A program made the position numbers and the translations under genes. The notes under the pieces are model-generated. The model saw nothing but the letters and a program-made list of their open reading frames with translations, searched no databases and was not told the DNA's origin. A DNA stretch of 64,000 nt from Bombus terrestris (taxonomy: Eukaryota; Arthropoda; Insecta; Hymenoptera; Apidae): assembly GCF_910591885.1 (NCBI RefSeq), contig NC_063269.1:5518001-5582000 (forward strand). Direction: 5' to 3'. Positions 1-12,500 of this stretch are shown here, in pieces; within the stretch, counting starts at the first letter, position 1, and the number at the start of each line of letters is the position of its first letter.

Positions 1-1390
1 TGGTTGGTCCGATTCTAATGGCGATCCTAGACGGTGGTCCTTCGTAGACGCGTCCTGATCGAGAAGGAGGCATCCTGTCATCGCCCCGAGGACGTCTCTT
101 ATTCTTTGCGCGGTTTGCCCACTTTAAAAGAGTCGAGTGCGACCCCTCGTCCAAGGCTGCACACCCCTAGCACCCGAACGGAAGAACCCCTGGCTCGAGA
201 GACGACGATGCCGTCTCTCTTTCTTTCTTTTCCTCTGTTTCTGTACGGTTTTTTTTCGAATCCCTCTCCTACTCTTCGTCTCCCGTCTCTGGCGCGGTGC
301 CTGTGATCAGCAGCCTGGCACGCGTCGAGGACTCCTCCTCGCCCCGGGCACCGGCGCTTCTGCTTTGACGTTCCGTACGATTCGAGAGCTTCCAGCTTCG
401 CCGCTCCGAGGGGTCGCTCCGAAAACTACCCCGGGACAATATCCTCGATGACGATCGAACGGTTCGTCGACCGACCACCGTAGATTTTCACCCCGTTCTC
501 TTCGTCCTTTCTTTTCCTTCTCTTCTCTTTCCCGTTCCTTGGTGTCTCCGCTACCGGAAGTAGTTTTCGCTGATTCTCGAGGTACGATACTTGATCACCT
601 TTGGTCTACGAACGCCGTTGCTTCTTCTTTCTTGTCTTTGGAGAAAAAATACTGTTGGTATCGATCGAAACACGAAAGTACTTTGTCTGTTTCGTCTTGC
701 GAGTTGCTTCGGCGAGTTCTCGTTCTTGTACTTCACTGACACTGTTGCTGCGATCGTCGCGAACGTAGCACCGATACGTCGTCCAGATTAAACATGTTAG
801 CGTAACTCCCTTTTCCGCGATCGATCTGGCCCCGTGGATATTTCACATCCCACGAAACGAGAGGACACTTCCGGATCCGAAAGAATAACGACGAAGAACC
901 GTTTATCCTCGGCCGACGACGAAAACGCCCGTCGCGACACCCTTGTTCGCCGCGCTCGCTCTCACGTATCGTGGCATCCTGTCTGTGGTGCTCGCACCCT
1001 CCACAATGTCGAATACTAGTTCTGTTATGCGTATCCGCGTTTCTTCGAGATGTTGTGTCTGATCTCTCGATTCGGGCTCGGTGTTGTCGAGGCGTGGACC
1101 AGACGCGCAAACGTGCCGAAGAAAAAGAAGAAGACCGACGGCGGCTCGGTACTTCCGGTGTGTGCGCGCGTTCACGGCGAAGTGTCAAGCTCAAATAAAA
1201 GAAAAGTCGCCCTCCGGGATCTCTTTCTCCTCCCACGCACACATCCCCCTCCTTCGGCTTGCTTTCCTCTTCCACCGTTGGTCTGGTTCGTTCTCTCTTT
1301 CTCTTACTCGCGCGCGTACCACCGTGGCTATCGTTTCGTCCGTGTAAACAGTCGAATAGCAAACTTCCCGTGGTCGCGTTATGCGGCGGA

Positions 1391-1392
1391 GA

Positions 1393-1449
<57 letters not shown>

Positions 1450-1466
1450 TGATGACAACGATGACA

Positions 1467-1501
<35 letters not shown>

Positions 1502-1502
1502 C
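1391..1502. repeat. (ACG)n trinucleotide microsatellite
   Basis: About 112 bp of ACG/GAC units with a short ATGACA-type interruption near 1448-1468. Read in frame it gives runs of Asp, Thr, Arg, Ser or Val, which create misleading long open frames on both strands. Confidence 0.95.
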
Positions 1503-2881
1503 ACGGCACCGAGCACGATACCGGGCAGGATACCGAGCGCGCGCGTGTCGTCCAACGATCGGCCGTCGCGTTGATATGTTCCGAGGCGAAGGAACGTTGC
1601 TTCGACGACGGTGTCGCTTGGAATCGTAGAAACGGTCACCGGCGCGCGGATTAACGCGAAAAAGAGTGGCGAGGTCGAGAGGAGCCGAGAAAAAGAGAAA
1701 CGAGAAGGGGTGGAAAGAGCGGAAGGACGTGGTATGCGATAAAAAGGAAATGGAAAAAAAGAAACGTGGGGTCCGCGCGAACACGACGAGGAAGGAGAGG
1801 AAGGGAAGAAGAGCGTCGATGGAAAGGAGTAACGAAGGGTGAAACCTTGGAGATCGAAGAGAGGGAGAAGGGCTGCTCGATAAACCGAGACCGGACCGCG
1901 ATAGCGAGCGCGATGGCCGAAGATTCGCGAGAAAGAGACCACGCAGGACCACGCACTTTCGTTGTCCCTGTGTTCCTGCGTTCGTTATCCCGACACGCTA
2001 CTGCGAGCCAAAGAAGAGATGGACAGAATCTGATGATTCCACCTCCGTTCAAGCCCGACGAGGAGCTGTCAGGGAGATCGGTCTGTCTATGATGAACTCG
2101 GTGCGCAGTGCGCGGCTACGGGGGCCCTCCTCGCCCTCCCATAGGGAGAGAAAGGAGAGATAGGGAGCGGTAGGCACGAAGAAACCAACTACCCCCCCAC
2201 CATAACCACCACCATCTAGACACGACCACCACTACCGTCGGCCACCACCCTGAGATTCAAACCGAGAGACGAGGACGCACGATCGCAAGTGAAACTACCA
2301 ACGGAGATGGAAAGACGCGCGAGACCGAGGGACCGACATCGACAGAGACGAACCGAGACGGAGCGCAGAACGAACCAGAGATGGACGGAGAACCTGAGAA
2401 AGAAATAGAATGAGATGGTCAAACGGAGGAGAGCCCGTAGGCTGCTTCTGCATCTCCCTCTCTTTCCTCCCACTTTCGACCATCTTTTTCCCTCCGACTC
2501 TCTTTACGTCTCTCTTCTCTCTTCGTTCCTCTTCCTCCCACTGCCCTCTCTCTTGCCCTCTTTCCCTCTTTCTCGAACGATTGCCTGAAAACGCCTCTTC
2601 GCGGACCAACAGGTATTTCGCGTCGACGATCCGATTGTTTTACACCTTGCCACTTCCTCTCTTTCTCACACCGCCGCCACATCCGTGAAACATTGTTGGT
2701 TCGCGAAATCGATCGTTAAAGTCGTTCCTTCGCGATGATGATTCACAACCGTGTCCGCTGCGACGATTCATCTGCGAACATTCGTTGGAAATTACGCGCG
2801 CTCCAACGACCGAACGCCACACTTCTGTTCCTCCTTTGCCAAGAGGAAGGAAGAAGAAGGAGAAAGAGCGGAAGATAAGAC

Positions 2882-2901
2882 GGAAGGAAGGAAGGAAGGA
2901 A
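2882..2901. repeat. (GGAA)n repeat
   Basis: Five near-perfect GGAA units in a purine-rich stretch. Confidence 0.8.
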
Positions 2902-5668
2902 AGAAGAAAGGGAGGTTGCCCTTGATCACGTGGCAGGAAAAGTAGGAGGAGCGAACTTCCCCTACCTGGCATCCCTTCGAGGATGCTCAATCGGCATAAT
3001 TGAGGTTTATCTCGTTCCCCGACTCCGCTTTCCGCCTACTCAACCCTACCGTTTGTTTCCCTCCCGTTCTTCGCTCGTTTCCGTGCAATTCTGTTACGCG
3101 CGCGCACATTCCGCTGAATCGCGCGCAGGGGTTGCGCCGTTTCTTCGTCGCTAAAATACTTCTAGTTACTTCCTCGACGGAAGCGAAATCCGCTCGTGCA
3201 TCGCCCGTGCACCCCGTACCCAAATGAAAGGAAATTAACGACGCGCGGACTCCTACGTTTCACCTACTTTTACCGGTTCGGCTGGCCATCGCGTCTCTTC
3301 TTCGTTCGCAGGCAATCGTTCGCAGCCAATTAGCCAGGCTTTCGATAGAACGGTCGACGGACGAACATTCGTCTCGGTTTCGCGATTACAAGGGATGAAG
3401 TGAGGGAACTCTCGACTCCCCCTTGGATCCACGTTTCCGTTCCCCTCCGTTCCACCTTTGACCAGTCCTTTGTCCTTTTTCCTCTATCGTTCCTTCGGTT
3501 CGATCGTGTCAGTCGAAGAGCAGATTTCACGGACGTGGTCGCTGAGCTGGCAATTAGTCGCAACGACCCCGTTCACGTTGCTCCGGCATAGTTACCCCAA
3601 CGTGCCACGTGGTCGAAGATCAAACGACATCCTGAATCAAAGCGTACTCGGTCGGGGTCTCCAGAGGATCGCCAGAAACGCGGATCGAAACGCATGGAAC
3701 TCGTTTGACGATGCTCGTGCCGCGATTTACCTCTGTCTAATTAGAATTCATGTTCGTCCGCGATAAACGGGAACGCGCCGTTTCGCGATCGAACGAGAAA
3801 CGAGAAACGTCGGCGAGCGTGAACCTCTCTAGCTATCGTATCGGTTTTCCTGTTTTATCTCGTACGGTACTCTGCCGTTTGTTCGCTCGTCATTCGTCCG
3901 CCTAAGAAGATAACGGTGATTCAACGAAACTCGCGCGATTCCGCGCGTCACGATAGTCTTTAGTCGTAGCGAGTTAGAAGCCACGGCGGAGATCGGACGT
4001 CTCGTTCGATCTTGCGAGAATCGGAATCGTAGTTGAGGGAAAAGGAAAGTCCGTCTCGAATGCCTCGTTCGCTCGAGGGCAACTCGACGTTCTCCGAGTA
4101 AATGAATTTCGTAGTCGAGGCAGTCGCGCACTTCTCGGCGAGCGATATCGTTAAAAAGTGTTTGTCGGAGCACGCGGGCCGATGCGCGATCCGATTTTTT
4201 TTGTTCTTGCACGCAAGATCCAACGACCACGTTCCATTCGTTTGGTAGTGGACGCTCATTGCCGAGCCAGGTACCTCACTGCGATAAGATCGTTCGTGCT
4301 TCCAGAGGAGTTTCTCCTCCTTCTCCGTTCCTCCGCTTTCGTTGACTTCTCTCTTTCTTCTTGAATCGTTCTCCCTCTCCTTTTCAACGTGTACCCTCTG
4401 TCATCCTATCTGGGTGCATTACTTATCGGACTATCGAGTGTCCTGACCATGATCTTGGCACGCGAGCGGCGATACCATCGAACCACTCGATCATCCTATC
4501 GCCGTGCAATGCGCCCTGGTGCACTGCTGCTCGGAAGCCTAATTGGCCGGCGTTCAAAAAGGGGTACAAACCCTCTGTCACTTTCTCTCTCTGCCCCGCG
4601 TTCTTCCTTCCTCTTTCTTTTTCTTCTGTTTTTCTCCCTATTTAACTTGGCTCTCTCGTTGCTCCGCTTTGCGCAAGAACGCGTCTATTTATGAGTTTCG
4701 TCGTATTTGATCTCACGTACGTTGGGTACTACGATTCGAGCGTAACGTTGGCGGAAAGAAAACTACCGTCTGGTCGAGCGTCGTTCGCGTGTCACGCTCT
4801 CGCCCGTGTCAGCCCCTTGGAGGTATGAAAATCCCGATAAACGAATTATCTGTCACCGCGAAGGGTATCACGTACTTATCTCGCTTTCTTTCTCAACAGT
4901 CTCGCGCGTCTAGTTCGACTGGTCGACCTGCTCTCTGTTGTAATTAGTTTCCCCCCTTTCGACCGATTTTACAAACGCGGTCCGGTTGATTCGTCAGAGA
5001 CGCGATTCGCTTCGCTTTTCGTGCCAGAAAAACGATCACGTTTCGAGCGTGATAATCGATCGATTCCCGCACGGCGTGTCACGACTCGTTTCCACGAGAC
5101 GAGACGAGGCCCAGGTCTTTTTCGATTCTCGATTGATTGAGACGTCGGTCGGTTAACCGAGCGAGAAATCCCTAACGAGAAGCGCGGAGAAAGCCGCGCG
5201 ACTTATCGTTTTGCCATCACGAGCCGACGATCGCGCCAACTATAAACGGCGCGTTCATTGTTCGCTATGGATCGGTTCGAAACGAGAGCGTAGCCGGACC
5301 CGATTAAAAGATACGCCGTGTCGGCGCGAGAGAAGCCTAGCAATTCCAGCGATCCGCTCACCATGGAAACGGTGGAAGCTGTGGGAGCCGAGACAGAGAA
5401 CTGTCCGGAATGTTTTAATAATATGCATTCCTGCCGGGTGAACGCCGAAAGCTTCTCGGGGGTTGCATTGTACCCTTCGTAGCCTGCTTTACAATAACTA
5501 TGATATAATTAACCAGCTATTTTTCTCGGCCGAAAGAATGCGTGTTTGTCGAACAACCACGACAATGATTCGAGCGTAGGTTTGTAAAGGTAACGCGATA
5601 CATTTATGGAAGCGATATTAAAAAGGGAAGAAGAATAAGAGGAGGGAGAGACAGAGAAAGAGAGGAAA

Positions 5669-5692
5669 AGAGAGAGAGAGAGAGAGAGAGAG
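5669..5692. repeat. (GA)n dinucleotide repeat
   Basis: About 12 GA units in a purine-rich region that starts near 5620. Confidence 0.9.
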
Positions 5693-7513
5693 CAGGTCGA
5701 AAAGGAACACGGTAGAAGGAAAGTCGAACTCGTCTGAACGCCCTACTTCCTATTGCGTTTAGTTTCGTAAGGACGAACATTGTGCGCTTTGACGAACGCA
5801 TCCGAGGACGAATTTACTGGATGCTCGACCGGCCCCGTCATTAAGTATTATGTCGTAGAACGGTGCGTCAAGTGAGCGCAACACCCACGTTCCATAGAAG
5901 AAAGAAGAGAGAAAGGTGCGTGCACGTCGTCGTCACGCCCCCATCCTTTTAACGAGCTCGTTGCCTTGTTCTTTGCGATTATTTCGGTACGGAGCGTACC
6001 GTGGAGGAACGCGTACGATGAAAAGGTACGTCCGCAATGGTGCGGGGAACCGACCGGAAAAGATTCGAAGAGGTGTTCCCGGGGAGAGCGAAGCGGCGCG
6101 GCGCGTCCACCGTCCCGGGAACGAACGATTTCGTTCGATCGCGACTCCTCGTTTGACCCAGATTCCCGCGCTACTCCATTCGCTGGAGTGGATCGTGGAC
6201 TCGAGAACCGGTAGGAATGGGTTTCGCGATCACGATCTCGGACGAAGGCGCGTAAAACGGCCGACGTGAAAGGGCAGCCCATTCATTCGAGTACGAAACG
6301 CGTCGTTGAACGGCTGTCGATCGAGAGACGTTCTTCTTTCTTCGGAAACGATGCGTGCCGAACAGGGACGGGAGGATCGTCCAGCCCCCGAAGAAAGGAT
6401 CTTCTCGGTATTTTTCGCTGGCGCGATTTCGAAGCTATTGCAGGATGAGCAGCAGCGCCAGTCAAAAAGATATCCATTTCAAAATGGTAACGCTCGATCG
6501 CATGATCGACCAAGAGATACCGAACGCGGATGATCGGCTATCGTTTCTGTTAAAAGCCACTTGTTGAAGTGCGTTCGAGCATGATCGATTTGCCGGCTAA
6601 AAGTAGCTCCCGGATAATCTGCTTTCGAGGATCATAGGCGTTCCAACTGTTTATTATTCGCCAGTACGAGTCTGTGCTTGCTCGCATCTCGCTGAAAAAC
6701 TCGAAAAGAACTCGTTTGTTCCCTGTGCTCTCGTGCGTATCCAGACGCACGCATCTGTAAAATGTCCCGACACTTCAAAGAAGTTTTACCCAAGCAGCAA
6801 CTAGAAAATACGGCAACTATCGGCATCGGTTTTCCAACCTTTCGCAAAACGTTGCCCGGTGTTGCCTCTTTTGCACCGGCATGTCTCGCGGACAATGCCG
6901 CTTTCGATACGGAACAGAGTACCTCGTTGTGGCCGGCTACGTCCGGAGGCCGATACACGTCGATCCAGCGTAGTGACTTAAGAGGATAAGAGGATCTCGA
7001 CGAGAAGAGATCGCTTCCGAGTTTCCCATTGTTCTCGTCGTTTGTATCTCGGCCTGGACGCGCGTAACGAGCTACGTTCCATTCGATGGATGTTTTTCTC
7101 ACAAAGCGATCCTTGATTATCGACGAACGCGAAGGAATTTTCAAAGTGGCCGATAAACGACAATGTATGCGAAGAAAGGCGGTGGCTCTGACGAGGTTCG
7201 AGCATTTCAGCGGAGGTAGTCGGAGGGATAGGAAATGGCGTAGCTGAAAATAAGGAGCATCCACGGATGAGGAATGGTAGCCAGAGTGATCGAGGGAAGG
7301 CCAGAGAGGCGATGGGCCACCATGCTCGCCTATTATGGCAAAGGAGCCATGGGGATTCGAAGAGTGGCCCTCGACCAACGGCAATTCGAATAAATAAAGA
7401 GGGAAAATAAGATATATGCGCGTGGGTGTGGCGGCAGGCGGGACCCAGGCTCATTGCCACCTCCGAAGCTGTCGGATCTCACACTCCCTGTAGATGCGGA
7501 GCTATCTTGCCAT

Positions 7514-7553
7514 GCATATATATCTACGTATGTATGTATGTATACATGTATAT
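7514..7553. repeat. ATGT/ATAT-type simple repeat
   Basis: Alternating TA and TATG units, flanked by 9-bp inverted arms (CGGAGCTAT at 7497, ATAGCTCCG at 7552). Confidence 0.7.
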
Positions 7554-9270
7554 AGCTCCGGCTCGGTCCTATAGATCGGACAGTTTCCTTCCTTCTCTAC
7601 CTATTCAGTGAGTCGGCGATTCTTGTCTTTCGATTACCGCTTCGTGACTACAGATTACTCTTTCGTCGATTATATCATATTATTTCCTGGTCGTTTTATC
7701 GAAGTTTCAATTAGGAGGGCGACGGCCAAAGGGATACGTGTATAATTTGAATTAGAACGATGAGAATCGGTGATACAAGCGTGTCCCAAGATCGAGCAGG
7801 AGGAAGCCTAATCGTCGATGTTCTACTCGCAGCCAGATCCGATTAGGATCTCGACACCCACGCCGAGATCGTCGAAGAAACGCGTTCCTTTCCTTTAACC
7901 CTACTATCCCTCCGCCCCACTTGTTCCCTTTGAATCCCGTTGTTTCTCTTAGTATCTGTAGCGTTGTCTGCATTTAGTTGGTATGTTAAATACGCAACGA
8001 AGGGGTACGCAAGAGGTTTCAAAGGAACGTCGAGTAAAACGGAAGGAAGGGGGACCGATAAAACGAGTTTATTGGCTCGTTTGTTCTGGAAGGTGGCGGT
8101 TTCTTTGTCGCGACTAGTAACGATCGTTTTACTACCGGTTTCAACGATTAGGGCTATCGTGACGTTTCGCGAATAAAGAGAAAAAAGTAAAGAGAGTCGG
8201 CGAATGATTTACCGGTCGTAAACGATCGTAATCAACCCGAGCCCCGGCTTCGAGCCGGTGTATCGACTACTTCGTGGTGTCCGAGAATTACAAAGAGAAA
8301 TATATTAGTTAATATAATATAGATACTTTATATTTGGCTGGACGACGCGACGATGCAGCGTTTGGCCGGAGATCCCAGTGATTCGTGTTTTTATGCCGCT
8401 ATCGTGGAAGATCGGGAAAGGCGAACGTCAGCGACTGGGTAAGGGAAGGTGAACGCGAACGCGAACACGGTACACGAGACTCGCGTCGGAAGACGGGGGT
8501 ATCCCTTTCTCTGCGTGAACCTTTTTCGATTCGCGACCAGCCGCGAAGACAAGCTGATGAAAATTGATCGAACAAAGAAGTGTTAATTGCGTTATTACGG
8601 GCCGAACGGCTTATCGAGCCTTCACCCGTCTACCGAAACGATCGCGATCTTATCGGTTCTCGTCGACCATTGTACGGTTATTAAATACGATGATGCGGCT
8701 CTATTATCCGAGCGCCGTTCGATGCGATCGGTGAGAGTCGATCGGATCGTAGTCAGTGCCACGAAAGATCGAGAGGAGTATCAAAGTGGCGCGCGGTAGG
8801 TCCGTCGTCTCGCCCTACCGTGATTTCATCGCGGACAGATTTCTGTTGCCGGTTAATCCGTTATTCAAAGTATCAACGTTGAAACGCCACGGCGGTTCGC
8901 CGAGTGACGCGTAACGTTGTAATAGCCGATCGCTGGCTGCTTATCGCGAGACGCGTGTTCATCTCTGCGAGTCGTAAACAGCACGAGTCGTTGTTCCTGT
9001 TTCGCGATTTCAGCGAATCGGACGCAAGACCACCCGCCGATCTACGTGGACAACCAGACTTACGCGTTTCTTCGCAGGCCGCTCGCTGTCGATCGAGATT
9101 CACGATTTCTCGATCGACGTTCCAACCACCCGTTGAGTCCCAGGGGACTCGTCCCAGGATTTATCGCGATCCATTCGTTGCACTTGCATCGATTACAACG
9201 ATATAACGTAGGTTTTACGCGAATCGGCCTGCATGCGCGATTTCTTCTCGAACCTTGTCGTTTCTTTTCG

Positions 9271-9287
9271 TTTTTTTTTTTTTTTTT
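9271..9287. repeat. Poly-T run
   Basis: Seventeen consecutive T. Confidence 0.9.
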
Positions 9288-9541
9288 GTCGCGTCTCGTT
9301 AAACGCATTTCTTCGTATTTTTTCGCCGTCCATTATCGAACCTCGCGTCAAAGTTACGCGCATTAGCTATCGAAAATTTAGACGCTGAGTCGATCGCGCC
9401 TCTGCAAAACGTTGTTGCTTTCTCGTCACGCGGCGGTTTATTCTAGATGAAAGGGTTGGTCGGAAGTCGCGTCGTTCGAACGTTCGCGCGCAGACTAATC
9501 GATACTTAATCGTGAGGCGCTCTCGAACTCACGTACACGTA

Positions 9542-9580
9542 CACGTGCGTGCAGCACGTGCGAGAAACACGTGTCACGTG
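9542..9580. promoter_or_regulatory. Cluster of four CACGTG E-boxes
   Basis: Palindromic CACGTG occurs at 9542-9547, 9555-9560, 9568-9573 and 9575-9580, with starts 13, 13 and 7 bp apart. CACGTG is the preferred site of several bHLH factors (Myc/Max, USF, Clock/Cycle, Hairy-class repressors). It lies about 11 kb upstream of the Wnt6 start codon. The target gene is unknown. Confidence 0.4.
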
Positions 9581-12500
9581 CTTGCGACGGCCAGTGAGCA
9601 CACACGGGGAATACCTATACGTACGCGCGAGCACACGCTCGATCCGAGAGCCGGTTAATTTCTTTCTAGCTCCCCTTCTCTCTCTTTTCGCCGTCTGTTG
9701 CCTGGTACAGGCTTTCGCGAAAGAAGTCAAGAGGGACGAGAAACGAGCAACGTTTATTAACGTTTTGTTTGTACATCTCGATTAGAGCTAATCGATCCTC
9801 CGGCAAAATGAGGCATAATATAGAGCCGTGGCGGGCTCATAAATACTCATTTGTGCGGGTAGTCGTTGCTCCGTCTCTCTTCCTCTTGTTCTTCTACTTT
9901 GCTTTGGCTTTCGCTGTCCAGCGACGTTTTCACCACCGCCCAAGTCGACATCGTTACGCTTATACGGGTGGCAGATTCGGATATATGAATTTGTGTACAT
10001 AATTAATGAGCGATTTTACCTCGTAACTATATTTATCGCTGGCTCTCGCAGCAGCTGCCGGGACAGGAGGATTTAATGCGCGATATCTCGTACCTAAGTC
10101 GACGAATGACGAACGATACCTGTTATACGGGACGATATCGAACGTACGGATTAGTTTTACAAACTGGCATAGCGTTTGTCGGTGCCCGTGACGGAGAAAG
10201 GAAAAGAAGGAACGGAGACGGCGCGCGTTAAGCGTTGCCGAGTATCTAAATCAAAGCGAGTTTCGTTCGTTTGTTCCGACGCGTACGACGCACGCCACGA
10301 TGTCACGATAATTGAGCGGTGCTGTGCAGATTTTCTATTTCGCCATGCATCGGGTATGTTGCGGCAAATCGATTGCCCGCGAATCGGACCAATTTGCGAT
10401 TCGTTGCGGCCACGACGTTTGACCCTTTCCCACGCTACCACCTTCTAGATGAGCAAGAAAGTACGTTTCCAAGTTTCTACTTATCGCGGGTAATGACGTC
10501 GTGACTGCGGAAAGCTGACTAATAGGTGCAGAATGGGCGTCCCTTCAAGGGGAACGTTCTTCCCTGAAAGATTACGGAGGAATCCGATAACTCAATCTTC
10601 TCTCGGCTAGAGGTCGCAAAACAGCCGAATCATAGATTCGAAGAGAAAAAACAAAGAGACGAAAGCAAGCACCTATGACGAAGCTGTTCTCGCGCGAGAT
10701 CGCTCGAACGTTGCGTGTAATGCAACCTTAAAGCTCACAATGAGTTGGCCACCTACGGCTATGCAGTCGTAAAAGATGTTTCTCATTGTCTCCCGTCCTG
10801 TGGGAACCAATTTTCGTCAAAATCCAGCGAGATAAAGGATTTCATGAATGAAGCCGATCCCCACGGATCCTTTCTATTTTTCTCTCGGTTTCTCTCTGTT
10901 ATTCCCCTGGATCTTCTCCTTGTATCGCCTATTTTCTCTTTCACCAGCGTTGCGGCTTCCTCGGAACATCTAACGATCGTTTCTAAAGGTGGAGCTTTCT
11001 CTCCCCGTCTCTTCTTTTCCCCGCCCTCTATCCTCTCTCTCTTTCTCTCTCTCTCTCCCTTCCTCGCTTGCTCGATCACTCTTTTTTTTCCATCCGCTGA
11101 ACCAGCATTATCTTATAATCGACCGAATGATTCTTCTGTCCGCTAGAATGGCACGACCTGCTGAGCGCACGTTTCACTTTTAATATCTGTGCCCGTGAGA
11201 ATGAATCCGATCAATTTAACGACTACTTATTCTCGGACGTGGTCTCTCGTCAACGAGCGAGAGACCTTCCTTTCTTCCGCGTGCGGATTCCCGACGACGA
11301 TGCCTCGACGTTCGACGCGTGGTCCAGAAGCAATTCCAGAAGCGAGTGCATGTTAGAAATTTGGCGAGGAAGGCTAGTGACGACACAGGGAGACAGGGGC
11401 GCACGGTCACCGTATTCCGGCGCTCCGTACCGAACAATTCATTTTTGTATTCGGTTCACCTGATCGCGACGTGTGCGGTCCGTGACGTCATAATTCGGGG
11501 CCCCTTCGAGGCGTTCCGCCCCCTTAATGCGGGTTCCGACACCTCTCGACTCCGTGATCCAGCACGCACTTTCCCCTCCGGCCCCCGTCCATCACCCTGC
11601 ATCCCTTTCCATCCCGATCCACGCCGCTTTTTCTCTCCTTCTTCCCTTTCTCTCCCTTTCGGCCGTTTCTTTCTGTGTTTCAGCAGCGTCGAAGGAAAAG
11701 AGGAAGAAGCGAGGAAGGCCGGGAAGGCGGACGACGGCGAAAGAGAGGCGAATCGCGTCTCCTCCCTCCCACCGGCTGGTACTGCCGCAGTCTCGTACCC
11801 CTTTTCCCTCCTTGCATCTCGCAGTGACCGAAGATGCCTGGACGGTATATACACCTCGAAGGCGGCCAAGGGGGATATAATGGCTCGGCCGGACTTCACA
11901 CGATGCCGACCGGTACGTCGGCCCCGAGGATGATACGGACCACGGTCAGAGGGAGAGACGAGGACGAAACAACCGCCGGACCTCCGGGGGAGGACTTTGA
12001 ATCGCGGAAGGAGCTGCTGCCTCTTCCATCCTTATCCTTCCCCTCGATTCGCTGGAGCTTGGCGACGAATATCGTTCTGCCTGGCAGACTACTCACTCGA
12101 CTTGGAATGAATCGAGAGAACGCGAGCACACGGTTGCTCCCGCGAATTAGGAGGGCGCGTCGAGAGCGACGTGTGCGTGTCCCGCGACGGAACGCAAGGC
12201 AACCCGAAAATAGATGGAAAGATGGAACGAGGAAAGAAAAGAGAGAAGCGGGAGTGGCTGGAGAAGCTCGAGAGGAAGGAAGATTAGGGTATTCGAAGGC
12301 GTCGGAGAGAAGTCGACGGTGGGGCCTCTCGTGCAGAACAGTCGGAGGGTGGGCACCGTTAGCCGGTTTTGTACGAGGAGCCCTCGCCGCTGTCAGCCCG
12401 CGGGGGCCTTATTTCAAGACCGTACCGAATCAGGCACGACAATCGCTCTAATATCCACACGAATGCCATGCCTGAGGCCCCCGTGGTCCAACAGGTCCCC

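Larger units (their letters stand above)
1..9999. other. Non-coding DNA far upstream of Wnt6
   Basis: No recognisable gene. Many long open frames exist on both strands, but their translations are Ser/Arg/Leu-rich, lack any family motif and overlap each other. That is expected in CpG-rich, stop-poor DNA. Visible features are simple repeats (ACG at 1391, GGAA at 2882, GA at 5669, ATGT at 7525, poly-T at 9271) and a CACGTG cluster at 9542-9580. Between about 4700 and 5200 no long frame occurs on either strand. No Wnt10-like exon (CKCHG, CCGRG) is present. Confidence 0.6.

Noticed and set aside
1259..1654. Open frame with a long Asp run, and antisense frames rich in Ser, Val or Arg over 733-1952
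   Set aside because: They are translations of the ACG microsatellite; no start context, domain or splice structure supports a gene.
7497..7560. 9-bp inverted arms around the ATGT repeat, considered as a small transposon end or hairpin
   Set aside because: No target-site duplication, no coding capacity, and 9-bp arms at this spacing are expected by chance.
12401..12483. 9-bp inverted repeat (CGGGGGCCT / AGGCCCCCG) considered as a microRNA precursor
   Set aside because: The intervening 65 nt do not pair well, so it lacks a miRNA-like stem.
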